A DNA stretch of 64,000 bases from Panax quinquefolius (GCA_020205615.1 CM035166.1:79260679-79324678); one strand, 5' to 3'. Numbered from the stretch's first letter, positions 35,591 to 48,744 are shown. Notes: generated by a model from the sequence alone, not told the origin. Numbers and translations: made by a program.

Positions 35591-36648
35591 CAAATTTTTT
35601 TTAAGAAAGTATGTGAGTAATATATTTTTTTAATATTATGTAAAATAAGCATAATATAATAAACAATATATATTATATTTTAATATTGTATATATGGAAG
35701 ATAATAATTCATATAATGCGATATAAGTTGTTTGAAGTTAAAATAAAACTAACCATGAAAGCTAATTAGAAAATTATTTAGAAATAAAAAAAAAACTTAA
35801 AGATTAGAAAAGGAATTAAATTAAAATCAAATGAAGCAGTAGTGTTTTAGTGACGAAAACCAAACATGGCCTAAGACTCGCACATCCCTCTTTCTCTCCC
35901 CTCGCTCTTTCTCTCCTGCACGGCTGCACATCGCTCTTTCTCTCCCCTGGTCCCCAGCCCAATCCTGCACATCGCTCTTTCTCTCCCCTAGTCTCGGCTC
36001 CTCTGTCCTCCCACCTGCCGAAACCTATCTCTCCCTTCCCAAATTGAATTCCAGTTTTGCTAGGTTACGGAAGGAAATTAAAGTTAAGGAGGGATTATAA
36101 AGATTATAATCAAGCACAAGAGGTATATGTAATTTTTTTATGTTTTCTATGATTGAAAACTACAGATATGATTGTGATTTTTAGTAAGAAGCACTTTTTT
36201 GTAATTCGATTCATAATAATTGGTAGTATGGTTGGTATGTTTTTACTCCTTTTTTGATTACTTTGCAAACTCTTGAAGAATTCCTGAATGTCTAGGAAGA
36301 TAAAAATCCTGCTTGAAATTGAACACCTTACGGTGGAGTCCATGTTACTTGAGGAGGTGGAGGGGTGGTCTATGTAATAACTGAACTCTTAGATATAATT
36401 TTCCCAAATGGCTACCTTCTATTCAGACCTGCAACATCACTATTGGTTGGAATTGTTTTACCCACTATCTAGTGAAGTTGATTTTGGACAAAGAAGTAAC
36501 GATATTTGTTTATGCTTATATCTTTACCTATATATTTCCTCTTTTTCTTCCCTTTATTAAATTTATCAGCCTACTTCTCTGTGCTGAGTTTTGTCCTTGT
36601 GTTCTTTTATTCTATTTTATAGTTTTGAGGTTATAGCTGTGTTGATCA
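35591..36648 (+). promoter_or_regulatory. Upstream and leader region of the CACTA transposase gene
   Basis: AT-rich to about 35840, then a CT-rich segment (35880-36030) in which cacatcgctctttctctcccc is partly repeated three times. This pyrimidine-rich stretch is typical of plant 5' leaders. A possible leader exon ends near 36119 (caagcacaagag then gtatat). The remaining sequence to 36648 looks like an intron. The assignment as promoter and leader is inferred from position. Confidence 0.4.
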
Positions 36649-36963
36649 GTGCTCATGTATAGCAGTTTTTATTGCCAAAAAATCTTATTATTGTTGTTAT
36701 TTTTCTCTCCCCTGTCAGATTCATTTGTGCAGATCAAAGAAGAAAGTAATGAAGTTGACAAATCCAAATCCTTGGAAGCTATGCCTGCAAACCATCAGAA
36801 AGAGAAACATCGATTGTCAGGATTGAAAATCAAACTTTATCTGCAATCACCAAGCAAGGCAAGTTCAAGAATACAGTGCTGCTATCTTCGCCCTTTTTTA
36901 GCATTATTAGTTTTTGCTATAGTTTTCGTTCTATTGTATCAACTAGCTTCTGTGGGGTATAAA
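36649..36963 (+). pseudogene. Exon of unknown host origin fused in frame to the transposase
   Basis: An ORF runs from 36649 straight through the transposase start at 36964. The first part (to about 36733) is T-rich and probably intron, with possible acceptors ctgtcag and tttgtgcag. From 36734 it reads IKEESNEVDKSKSLEAMPAN, a basic stretch (QKEKHRLSGLKIKLYLQSPS) and a strong membrane segment (RPFLALLVFAIVFVLLYQLA). This looks like the N-terminal cytosolic tail and signal anchor of a type II membrane protein, as in Golgi glycosyltransferases, which is not part of TNP2 transposases. The family is not identified. The fusion would give a membrane-anchored transposase if translated. Confidence 0.5.
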
Positions 36964-39900
36964 ATGGACAAGAGTTGGTTGCGTGCAATTAAATGGTCTA
37001 AGGCTTATATTGATGGGGTAAACGCTTTTATGAAATTTGTTAAAACTCATGTAGGTACAGAGTGCGACATTCGATGCCCATGTATAGATTGTTTGAACTT
37101 AATAATTCAAGATCAAAAAACAGTTAAAGATCATATTTTGGAGCGAGGGATAGATCCAGGGTACACAACATGGTTTTATCACGGTGAACCATCAAGTTCG
37201 AATAATTTAAGGAATCCACATACCAATGAGGGTGATAGGATTGATAATGATTTGTTTGAAGAAGATGATGAAGAAGATGATGGTGTTAATGACATGTTAT
37301 TTGACCTTGGTCAACAACACTATCAAGCTGATGCTGAAAATATCTCAGATGACAATAACACCAATATTGGTGGTGTTGAAGCATATCTCGAGACACTCAT
37401 GATGGGTGCTCAAACAGAATTATACCCTGGATGTAAGAAGATTTCAAGGATTTCTTTTATCATACAATTACTTCACCTCAAAGTGTATAATAAGGTGAGT
37501 AATAAAACTATAGATATGATGTTGAGGTCGATAAAATTATCTCTTCTCGATGGTGAGACGCCCAAGTTCTTACTACGAAGCTAAAAAATCGTTGCGAGAT
37601 TTGGGATTGGGATATGAATGTATCCATGCTTGTAAGTATGACTGTATTTTATTCTGGAAGGAGAATGGAAATGTGGAAAGTTGCCCTACTTGTGGAACTT
37701 CTCGATGGAAAGTCAATTATGGTATAGGGAAGAAGATACCACAAAAGATTTTAAGGTATTTTCCACTGATACCTAGGCTTCAACGCTTGTTCATGTCCCA
37801 AAAAACATCTAAAAAGATGGTGTGGCATAAAGAAAAACGAATTGATGATGATTATATGAGACATCCAGCTGATTCAATAGCTTGGAAAGACTTTGATAGT
37901 AAGTTTACTTGGTTTGCAAATGATCCTAGAAATGTTAGACTTGCTCTACCGTTGCAGATGGTTTTAATCCATTTGGAAACTTAAGCACCACTTATAGCAT
38001 GTGGGTCTGTTATTGTAGCTCCATCAATCTTCCCCTTGGGATTGCATGAAAATAAACCATTCTTTATGCTATCTTTACTAATTCCAGGAAGAAATCACCA
38101 GAAAGGACATTGATGTCTACTTACGTACCAATTAATCAAGAGTTAAAAAATTATGGGTCAAGGGATAGAAACCTTTGATGTTTCTTATAAAAAAAATTTC
38201 AAATGCATCTCATTGTTTTATGGACAATAAACGATTTTCCCAGATATGGTGATTTGTCCGGATGGAGTACTAAAGGGTACATGGCTTTGTCTAGTTTGTA
38301 ATGACCAAATATGTTCTCGGGGTTGTAAACAAGGTGTGTTACATGGGACACCGTCGCTATTTACCAAAAGATCATGCTTCGAGAAAAGCGCGTAAAGTTC
38401 AATGGTAAAAAGAAGAAGATAGCGAGGCACCCAGAGAATTAATCGGGAGGATGTGTTAATGCAGTTGGGGAGACTAGAAGATTTGACACCAGGGAAGCAT
38501 GGTAATAGAAAGAGAAAGCGCAAGCCTGAGGAATTGAATTGGACTAAATTTAGCATTTTTTTTTGATTTGCCTTACTGGAGTAAGTTGAAGTTAAGGCAC
38601 AATTTAGATGTAATGCATATTGAAAAGAATATTTGTGAGAGTATATTGGGAACCTTGATGAGTGTAGATGGGAAAACAAAAGATACAGTCAAGTCAAGGC
38701 TAGATTTGGAGGACATGAACATTCGCAAGGAGTTGCACTTAATTAAAAGGAGTGATAGAAAATATGTGAAACCTGCTGCATGTTATGTCATGAAAAAGAA
38801 AGAAAGGCAGGATTTCTGTGAGTTTCTAAAATCTATTAAATTTTCTGATGGGTATGCTTCTAATATCTCTCGTTGTATTAGTTCGAGTGATCAAAAGATA
38901 TCTGGATTGAAAAGTCATGATTGCCATATACTTTTACAACGGTTACTTCATGATGGTATTCGAGGATCGTTAAACAATGAAGTATCCACGACTAGCAGCA
39001 GAGAGTTGGGTCATTTTTCAACGGTTGTGTTGTAAGAAGTTGAAGAAATCTGAATTAGAGAAAATGAGGGAAGATATTTGCTTGATTTTACGTAAACTTG
39101 AAAAAATATATCCTCCAGCTTTTTTGACATAATGGTTCATTTGCCTATTCATTTACCGAATGAGGCATTGATTGGTGGACCGGTTCAATTTAGATGGATG
39201 TATCCAATTGAAAGGTAAAAAAAACACATTCATTGTATAAATTATTTTGTCTAAGTTGTTATTGATGTCTTTGTTAATTTTGTTTTGTAGATCATTATGT
39301 GAATTGAAGCAGAGTGTGCGCAATAAAGCTCAACCAGAAGGTTCAGTTGCAGAAGCTTACATTGCAAAAGAGTGTTTAACTTTTTGCTCAATGTACTTAT
39401 GGGAATTGAGACTAGATTCAATCGAGATGAGCGTAAATAATGATATAGTAACTGATGATAGTTTATCAATTTTCTCTCAAAAATGCCGCCATTTTGGAGC
39501 AACTAAATATGTTGAGTTATTAGAGGAAGAGTTCAATGTGACACAATGGTTTGTCTTCCAAAATTGTGAAGAGGTTGAACCATATTTTGAGTGAGTATAT
39601 AATTAGATTTTAAACTTACAAAAACAATATGTTAAGTATTTGAAATTTGTTGAAATGCATATTGATATTATTTATTACGGGGAGGCATAAAGAGGATCTT
39701 CACTTAGTTGGGTTGTGAAAATGTAGATCAAGAACATAGAGAGCAATTTCGCGCATGGATGGTTCAAAAAAAATCATGTAAGATACTTTGGATTTTGAAT
39801 GTTGTTTGCAATTGTAAAATATCTTATTATCATGTTGTTGATTTTTAAAATCTTACTTTTTTATAGATGACTCAAATATATCATGATCAACCAAACGAAT

Positions 39901-40600
39901 CTCTATATTCATTAGCATGTGCACCATATAGGTGTGTAAGAAAGTACACTGGATGCATCGTGAATGGAGTTAGGTTTTTAACTAAAGAACGTGATGGTCG
40001 TCGTAAAAGTCAAAATAGTGGGATTGTAGTAGAGGGGAACCATGGTGAAGATATCATAGATTTTTATGGGGTATTAACTGATATAATTCAATTGTATTAT
40101 GTGAAAGATAGACATGTAACTATATTCAAATGTGAATGGTTTGATATTGGGGAAAAAAATTAGGGATACAAAAGGATGGAAATATAGTAAGTATTAAAGT
40201 TACAGGAAAATGGTATGAGAATGATTCTTATATACTAGCTGATCAAGCACGACAAGTTTTTTATATTAATGATCCTAAATTAGGAGGTAATTGGCGAGTA
40301 GTGCAACCATTTCAACACAGGCATATATACGATGTTGATGAGATGCAAGAAGAAGCAATGGATGTTGACGATTTTTCCTTTGTGGAAGATGGAGTATATC
40401 AAGAGAATGATGTTGATGACGCATTTGAAGTTAGTCTTGGTGAAATACAATCATTGAATAGAGAGGACATGGATCCTGAAGATGTTGAGGAGTTGGTAAT
40501 TTCAAGACTATCTGAAGTTGTTAAGGAGAACTTAGAGGATGTCGACGAAGAAGATGAGTTAGATGAAACTTTGGTTGATTATTGTAGTAATCGAGGATGA
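36964..40600 (+). pseudogene. TNP2-type CACTA transposase gene, broken
   Basis: Starts MDKSWLRAIKWSKAYIDGV at 36964, the Transpos_assoc domain with C-P-C and YTTWFYHGEP (to about 37200), an acidic linker, then Transposase_21/TNP2 sequence: ECIHACKYDCILFWK, CPTCGTSRWKVN, IPQKILRYFPLIPRLQRLF (37550-37984). Stops and frameshifts fill 37985-38567, where FFMLSLLIPG and WTINDFPRYGDLSGWSTKG can still be read in pieces. 38568-39035 gives LPYWSKLKLRHNLDVMHIEK and GLKSHDCHILLQRLL. A DUF4218 segment (CKKLKKSELEKMR; KIYPPAFFDI; SLCELKQSVRN) extends to 39594 and a DUF4216-like part to 40163 (DIIQLYYVKDRHVTIFKCEW). An acidic tail ends at 40600. It would cut the CACTA ends; this copy cannot make a full protein. 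Confidence 0.85.
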
Positions 40601-42960
40601 TTCTCAGCAACATAGTGATTCTCGAAAACGATATCGATGATGACAATAGTTAACTCAACAGAACAGTGTGCTCTAATAAACTCATTCTATTCTTCAAACT
40701 TTTTCAGTTGCTTTGATGTATTAATGCTTACTAAAACTCACATTATTTGCAGGAATTTTTTTTTGGTGTTGACAGCTCAGGGTGAATATCGAGTGCGCAG
40801 ATGCAGCTCAGGGGGATTTTGACTTTTTCTTGTAGACTTTTTGATGTAGTTTGGGTAGTTCTGTCATTGCTTATCGTTATATGATGTACCTGTCTAAATG
40901 TATGTGTATATGATATTTAATTTTAGATTAGGAGGTCTTTGGCTGATACTGCTGCTGGTCTTCAGCTGGTTTATGCAGTTGGCTGCTACTGCTTCTGCTT
41001 CTGCTCTTGCTATGATACTGCCATAGGGATCTCTTTAGTTTTGTTGGGTTCTCTATGTGCCTGCTGTTGCCGGTCTATTCCTAATTCTGCTGTACAGTTG
41101 CCTGGTTGGGGTAGATATTTGGGTTCTCTATGTGCCTGCTGCGTGTTACAGTTGCAGCTGTTCGGGTTTAGGCGAGCCCCATTTTCTGTTGCAGTACTGC
41201 TGCTGGTCTGTGGCTTGACTGATGGGGCTGTGTCTGTTCTGCTAAGCAGGTGCTGCTGGGTTGTACAGCTGCTGCTGGTTTTGAGTTCAGATGAAAGATA
41301 AGGGTTATGGTGGAATTAGAAATTGTTTCAAATAGGTAAATATCTGTTTTTAGATAACTTGAATGAATGCTATTTTTCTGTTTTGTTATCTTTTCAAGTT
41401 AGTGGTTAGTGTGTGAAAAATTTAAAAGGTAAATTATATCTGGTTTGAACATAATGGGTGCGTTAGAAAATTAAAGCATGCAGAAGATAGTTGGAAGAGT
41501 GGAACTTTGTATAAATTTAAGAGGTGGAAGAGTGGAACTTTGTTTGGGTTGGCATTCTTGGCATCAGAACAAACTTACCGGTAAACTGTTTCACTTGTCC
41601 TAATAACTAAGTTGAGTCTACAGACTGTACACTTCAATTATCGAGTTGCTTCTGCTCGACCAATTATAACTTCAGCTTGGCCATTTTTCACATTTGGCTT
41701 GGCTTATTGGCAGTATGAATATGCTGTCCAAGTTAACAGGTGCTGGAAGGCTGAAATAGTTGGGCGATGCAGAGGATTCTAATTCACTAATACATAGCGA
41801 AGAAATTTTGAAATCTTTTTTAACATCTTTTATTCAGCAAAGGGTTAAAAGGGGGGATATTCTCTTTTGATAATTGGGAATAGTGGAAAGTTTAATAATA
41901 TTTATTAAGGAATTTGGAACTTGATCCGCAAATACATAAAGTACTTGTGCATTGTAATTCTGGATTGACTTATATCTTCTTTTGCCTCATGGGAATTGGT
42001 CTGTTCTATTGGTGCAGATATGGCCTCCTAAAATTGTCAAAGATTCAGGGTCCCGTTTTCATTCAAAGCTGAAGGAAGCGATTTTGCAGGTAATGTCATG
42101 TTTGGTTGTAGAATTATTTTAGAAAGTTTTTACTTCATGGCACTCTGGTGATTATTTATGCTTGCATTTCCTAGTAGTCTTACTTTTTGCAGTTGTATCT
42201 TGTATTGTGCTTTTTCATTTCAAGTTGATCAATTTTTAATACTGGATGGGTTGCATGAGTCTGTTTGCATTTCTGTTTACTGGACTAAACTAATGTGGCT
42301 TTTCTGATAGTTTTGTGTTGTGTTCTTTTTTCCAGAAATGGGAGTAGCTGTTATGTGAATGCTTTTCCTTTAGCTGCAAATGCAGGTAATTCTGTAGTCT
42401 TTTTTGGTAATTCTGGTGTAGTAGGTGGATCTATTTTGCAGTTGGCTTTGATGGCCTATTAGTCTATTTGTTGGGTTTTAGTCTTGCTGGCGTTGGGCTA
42501 TTTCCTATTGTGCAGCTTAAGGATGATTGTGCAGCTGTGTTGCTGCTGGTATGTTGTCTGATGTATGTTCTGCTATAGCAGGTGTTGTAGGTTTGAGTTT
42601 CAAGGTTACTGGAAGTTGCAGATTGAAAGCAGGTGAAACAGGTACCCTTACCAGCTTGGGAGTTTTTGCTGGTTTGCTTCTGTTTGGCTACCATGGGGCT
42701 TGCTGTCTGCTTTGTGTTCCAACTAAATTTTGTTGTTGTGCTGCTGTGTTGCTGTGCTGCTGGCTTGTTGCTTCGGTCTTGGGCGAGCTGTTGTTGGTTG
42801 GGCTGGACTTTGTATAGTGTTGCAGAGTGTTTGGCTACTACAGTCGCCTGACAAATATTTGAGTTGTTTATGTCGGGTGCTAGGGCTTGTAATCTTTTAT
42901 AGTCGTGACATCGTAGGGCCTATACTATGATTTCTATGTTATATCATGATTGGGGTTTTC
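40601..42960 (+). other. Transposase 3' region with CTG/TGC-rich duplicated segments
   Basis: Ctg-rich, Cys/Leu-translating sequence at 40940-41290 and 42480-42860. Ggttctctatgtgcctgctg occurs twice (about 41047 and 41122). 42018-42089 looks like a 24-codon exon (IWPPKIVKDSGSRFHSKLKE) bounded by tggtgcag and gtaatg, origin unknown. No gene is supported; the long Cys-rich frames are compositional. Confidence 0.45.
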
Positions 42961-43059
42961 CCACATGGTTATACTTTCTCTTTATTTTAATTCAGTCTAA
43001 ATTTAGCAAAAAATAATAATATTGTATTAGATTCAAGAATTTTTTATTTATATATAAAA

Positions 43060-44657
43060 ATTGGGAAAAAACACCTTTTCCCTATTGTGGTCCATTGTGG
43101 TTTTTAAAAATGCTTAATTAGGCCATTCCGTCAAATTTTTTGGACGGACGTTAAGAAATTAGACCAATTTTCCTACGTGGCTTTTGGAAAAAAAACAAAA
43201 CAAGTTATTTTCTTATGTGGTAAGCTAGTCAACCAAACTCTAGTACTTGAAAAACACCTTTACCCATTGTGTTCTTTGAGTTGAAAGCATTGACCCCCTG
43301 TACTTTAAAAAAATGAAATTGGCCCACTGTGGTTTTTAAAAAGGGTTCTTTACATAAATATACAACAAATAGAAAGTAATTACAAAAAAAATGCATCAAC
43401 CAAATAATTACAAAAAGAGAATTCATATTACAAAAATAGTACAATTCACATTAATAAGGAAACCTAAAATCAAGGACAAATAACTGCCATAATTATAATT
43501 CAAATTCAAATATTTGGATCTAACAACAAATTCAAATTCAAATTCAAAAATAATAATTAAAATTCAAATATTCAAAGTTTGACAACGCTATCTTCATCCT
43601 CCCTTCACGGTCATCTTCGTCCTCCCTTCATGTCAGCCGCTTCAACACCATGGACGCCGATCTCCTCATCCATTACTATTACCACAACCGATATTGTGAC
43701 GAAGGTTGATTTAGTCCAGAAATTAAAAGGAGAAAATGATAAATTTTAGTGCAGTTGGTATCCAAATATTTATACAAAGGTAACCATTTTAGTTTTTGTG
43801 GGTAACCGAGAGAAATTTCAGTGCAGTTGGTAACCAAAACTTACAAAGATAACAATTTTAGTTTTTGTTGGTTACATTTGTATTAAGGTTAGGCTACCAA
43901 TTGCAGTATGAAAAAAAAAATCTATAATAAATTTTTTATAATTAATTGGTAACCCAATAAAACTGCATTGGTTACCTTTGTATTAAATATTTGGATACCA
44001 ACTGTATTATAAAAAAAATAATCTACATATAGATTTTTTTTAATTAATTAGTAACCCAATAAAACTGAATTGGTTACATTTGTATAAAGTGTTAGCTACC
44101 AACTGCACTATTAAATAAAAAAAAAATCTATAATAGATTTTTTAAAAATAAATTAGAAACCTAATAACACTGAATTGGTTACCATGCTATGAATGTTTAA
44201 CTACCAACTGTACTATAAGAAAATTGCAGCAACATGAAGACGAGGCCGTGTTGCAGATTAGTGAACTCTTCTCGGCAATATCATCATCACGAACAAAATT
44301 GTTTAATGCGAGTTGAAAGAGAAAAATAATAAGCGATTCTTTGTAAGTTACCAATTGTAATATTGCCACTTTGCCTTTCGCCACACAATTGTCCATCCAC
44401 CGCATTGATTGCCAATATTATCTCTGCGTGGCTTCTCGCTACAAGTATTTTTGATGTCTTCTTAGAAGGGGTAGCAATGGTTTGTCGCCAGATTTACCAT
44501 TCTTCAAAGAAGACAAGAGATTTTCATGAATAGGTGGTTGGTTATCCAAGCTCGTTAATCCTACTTAACGTCAAGCGAGGCCATATTTCTTCGACAAAGA
44601 GGATCTCATCCTTCGCCTCCACCGCCTCTCCTTGGCAACCGTCTCTTTTTTGTTGCC

Positions 44658-44713
<56 letters not shown>

Positions 44714-46000
44714 AAGAATACGTTGAATGAAGAAAGAAGGGTGATGGACTGCAGTTGTTATAGATAAGAGAGAGAGAAGAAAGCGTATGTATAACTAATC
44801 CTTAAATTAAGGAATTTTAATTGAATACTAATTCCCTAAATTAAGGAATCATAATTTCACTAGTATTGTAAATAAAATATGAAAGTGTATTAGTTGTGTA
44901 ATTATTATATGAGTGCACTATTGTTGTAATTTTTTTTAAAAATGTAATAAAATATGTAAATCACCCTTTTAAAAATGCTTAATAGGGCCATTTCGTCAAA
45001 TTTAGTGGATGTCTGTTTATTTATTTCTTACATGATATTTAAAAAAATTCAAGGAAATGACGTGGAATCAAATAATCAGACACGTGGATATGGTATGCAA
45101 ATGCTACAAATAAGGTAGAAAATATTTATAATATGTATAATATTAATAAAAATTAATATTATAATATTTATAATATGTATGTTTTATTTTAAAAATAAAA
45201 ATACTTTTATGTTTTAAAATCTTATAAAATTTTTAAAATAAAAATACTTTTATTTTTTATTTTCTTTCTTTTCTTTACCTAAAAATAAAAATATTTTTAT
45301 GTATAAAAATAAAAATAAAATGAAATAAAAATGCTTTTAAAATAAAAATTTTAAAAATAAAAGTATTTTATTTTTAATATGTATGTTTAAAACATAAAAG
45401 TATTTTTATTTTTAAAAATTCTATAAGTATTTAAAACATAAAAGTTTTTCTATTTTTATTTTAAAATAAAACATACATATTATAAATATTATAATATTAA
45501 TTTTATTAATATTATACATATTATAAATATTTAGTTAAAGAAAAAGAAAGAAAATAAAACATAAAAGAATTTTTATTTTTGAAAGTTTTATAAGTATTTT
45601 AAAACATAAAAGTATTATAATATTAATTTTTAAAATAAAACATATATATTATAAATATTATAATATTAATTTTTATTAATATTATACATATTATAAATAT
45701 TTTCTACCTCATTTTTAACATTTGCATACCATATCCACGTGTGTCTGATTATTTGTATATTTTTTTATAGTACAGTGGCTCAATGCTTACAACTCGACGA
45801 ACACAATGGGGTAAAGGTAGGAAGTTGGTTGGCTTACTTGACACGTAGGAATTTCTTAACTTCTGTGAGCAAAATTTGACGGAATGACTTGATTAAGCAT
45901 TTTTAAAAACCACAGTGGGCTAATTGATTGTTTTTTTAAAGTACAATGACTAATTGCTTAAAATACGATGACCACAATGGAGTAAATGTGTTTTTTTTCT
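43060..46000 (+). mobile_element. Foldback-like element of about 2.9 kb
   Basis: The left end (gggaaaaaacaccttttccctattgtggt, 43062 on) and right end (accacaatggagtaaatgtg then T-run, to about 45998) are inverted copies. Further copies of the same motif lie inside at 43250-43340, 44962-44995 and 45770-45830. 44965-45230 and 45450-45755 are inverted relative to each other, so the right half can form a large hairpin. The centre has a 43740-44220 stretch of repeated ggtaaccaa/tggttacc wording, and a (AT)n(AG)n microsatellite at 44661-44713. No transposase. A partial copy is at 31.06-31.74 kb. The superfamily is not determined. Confidence 0.6.
44661..44713 (+). repeat. Compound microsatellite (AT)n(AG)n
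   Basis: About 15 AT units followed by about 11 AG units, within the foldback-like element. Confidence 0.9.
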
Positions 46001-48329
46001 TATAAAAATTCTTTAAAATCTTGAAGTACACAAAATATGCTTTCTATATCTTTGTTTTCAGTTCATTTTCTATCATCTATACAATCAAGTATGTTGTTCG
46101 AATCGTTCAAATTGCATTCAACTAAACACCCGAGTTTTTAAAAAAAATAATTGTTAAAGCCATTAAACATCCACATAATATAGTGGCAATATAGATATAT
46201 ATTATTGTTCAGAGGTTTTTTATGAAAGATACAATTGGTTGCTGTTTTGTTTTAAATAATTTTTTAGAATTAATTATGGTTAATATAAATACCTTAAATA
46301 ATTTACAATAATAAATATACTTTTAGTAGCACTTTTTAAGTAACTTACACTATCAACTATTTATTTTAATAAACTATAAAGTAAATAACATAATTTAAAT
46401 TTTAAAAAGTCATTTGGAGATTAAATTTAGTAGCACTTTAGACTTTAAATTTTATTTTAAGTACATAATATTAATTTAAAAAGTTTGGAGATTAATTTAA
46501 AGAATCTTTATTTTTTAGTATTGTATTTAACATTCAGTTAAATAACAATTAGCAATTAGGGAGGGCTTCCTCAATTCTCAGCGTGTAGAGTGTGTGTGCG
46601 AAAGGGAAGCAATAGAGATCAAAATTTTCCCTCAATTCTTAGCCAACATTGAAGTTTAAACCAGATAGATGCTAGATCTCTACCAATTTGGTTTCCCCTC
46701 TATTCCTTGGCCATAGTTTAGGCGGGATAAATAAAAAAGTAGCGCCAAATTTTGCCGCAATTAGCGAGATTGAGATTTGATGGTGTGGATAATGTTTCCT
46801 ACGGGTGAAGGGATTATCATTAATCCCAAAATTTTACCCCAAACTTCATTTTTGTATCTTCAAATTTTATCCTTCTGTCCCAATTGCAGAAACCCTAAAT
46901 TCGAAGACCCAAAGACCACTCAATTTTTTCAAAGGTATTTTTTCTAACAACTTTGTTCATCCGTATTCCATTAGTTGCTGTAATGATTCATATATACAGT
47001 GCATACAATGGATTGATAACATAAATAAAGGGCTATGAGAATGGTGATTTAAAACAGTGCATACATGGTGTTTGTCAAAAGTCCTCTATGGACTGTTTTG
47101 GTTAAAGACCAAATATTAGATAGAACCAAGGCTTGGGGTTAATTTATAAATTAGTTGTGATGATAATTAGTTGTGATGTTTAATAAGGATTGCTCGTAAA
47201 TGTTTAATAAAGATTATTTTGTGGTGTAAATATAGATTCTAATTTATTCTTCCTGGTCACTCTCCTCAATTCATACAAGGTAGCAGTTCTGACCAAAATG
47301 TTGGGTGAGGGTTTGACAAGGTGAGAGTTTTTCTGGTTTGAAGCTCTTTGTTGTATAATCTTGTATGATTTTTTGGATGGAGAATTTTGATTTTAATGCT
47401 ATATGCAGGTTCCCTTATATTTGCTGCAGGACTAAGAACAGCAGTACTGCTACTTTAGTGGCGGACTTCGGATCTAGCCTTGCAAATTATTCATCTTGCA
47501 TTCTAGAGGTAGGTCTCTATTTTCAGTGTGGTTATAAATTGATTCAAATTCAACATCAAGACCAGTGAACAGCCAAAAAAGAATGAAAGAAAGAGCAAAA
47601 AAAAAAAATGAAAGAAAGAAGAACAAATAACTACTCAATGTAGCGAACAGTTTTCACTTATATGAAAAAGTGGGAAATCCTAGTAGACATTTTAACATAC
47701 TAACAAGTATTATTGGTGCAATCTAGTTGTGTTGTTTAATCTATAATCTATATGTTAATACCCCCTTGTTGAAAAATGAGAATCCCATTTGAATTTCACT
47801 TTTTTATTACATACATAACCTATTTTAGTTTTAAATTTAAGACTAAAATTGTTGTATTAGGAAAAAAAAAGTAATAGTTGCTTAGTTGCGACATATTATG
47901 ATCTTAACATGCAGTATACTTTGATTTTAGTTTTTTAAAGCTTTTCTCTTGGTAACTATTTAAAGTTTTTGCTTTCTTAAATAAGTAATTCACCCCCCCT
48001 ACTATTGAATGATGTTGTTGGTCTCATCGTCTATATGTTGTTATGTTTTGTTAGTAGATTTGCACATGGCTGGTTCAGGTGAATAAAAAAATTGGTTAAT
48101 ACAACCACATTAGTTTAGAAGGTAAGAATTCCAGAATGGTACCAGTTGACTGAACAAGGGTGGGTAAATGTAACACAACCGATGAACAAAATGTTTCTTT
48201 CACTAATGTTGATCCTTCATCATCATTGGCAACACAAAATTTTTTGTTTTTTTCAAAACTTTAGAAATAAGTTGCTCCTGGAAACGAACTAGACCATTAG
48301 GCCGTTCTGAATTTTCTCTGACAATTTTA
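46001..48329 (+). other. Upstream region of the CACTA second gene
   Basis: No coding that I can support. At 46895-46935 a leader-like exon (aaaccctaaattcgaag...) lies between an acceptor ttgcag and a donor-like gtattt, possibly the 5' leader of the Transposase_24 gene. The rest is AT-rich with no recognisable domain. Confidence 0.35.
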
Positions 48330-48744
48330 AGAAAGCAGCAGCTTTCAAAACTGTGAGAAAGCAGCAGCTTACGTAAACGAGCTTCCTGCAGAATATATAT
48401 ATAATTCAGTTGACAAAGGGAAAAATAAAATATAGGGGTTCATATTAGCAAGTAAGATGTGACAAACATCAAGACATATCTAACATACCCAGTGCTGCAT
48501 GCCTCACTTAACATACTAACTGAATCAGCAGTGATGACAAACGCATCAGCCCAAGCTAGATGCCCCATGTGCGGACTTGGATCTAAACAGTATTATATAA
48601 ATATATATATCTAGAGTCATATACTTTTCCAGCATTAAAATGTAAAATGAACACTTCTTAAATTATAATCGAATGGGTACCTTTACCATCCCAAATTTGA
48701 ACCTTAGGATGATTACTGAACGCTCTCAGTAAAATCGCAGATAC
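48330..48744 (-). pseudogene. ELM1: Captured exons of the mitochondrial fission factor ELM1
   Basis: On the minus strand, exon A (48744-48681, after an acceptor ttaacag) reads VSAILLRAFSNHPKVQIWDG, and exon B (48582-48489, after ctgtttag) reads PSPHMGHLAWADAFVITADS then VSMLSEACSTG. They join in frame across a 98-base intron. This is the conserved core of plant ELM1 (DUF1022 family), a protein on the mitochondrial surface that recruits the dynamin DRP3A. A third exon begins at 48385 in frame (KLVYV, where KPVYV is usual) but then degenerates, with a direct duplication of gaaagcagcagctt and a stop near 48290. Only about 60-90 residues remain, so it is non-functional. It lies just upstream of, and antisense to, the second transposon gene. 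Confidence 0.8.

Noticed and set aside
35850..36047. Pro/Ser/Leu-rich 65-residue ORF
   Set aside because: It is a translation of CT-rich leader-type sequence with partial repeats.
40939..41301. A Cys-rich secreted or membrane protein of 120 residues
   Set aside because: The frame is a product of ctg/tgc-rich sequence, with duplicated segments and no recognisable pattern; a similar frame at 42527-42930 has the same cause.
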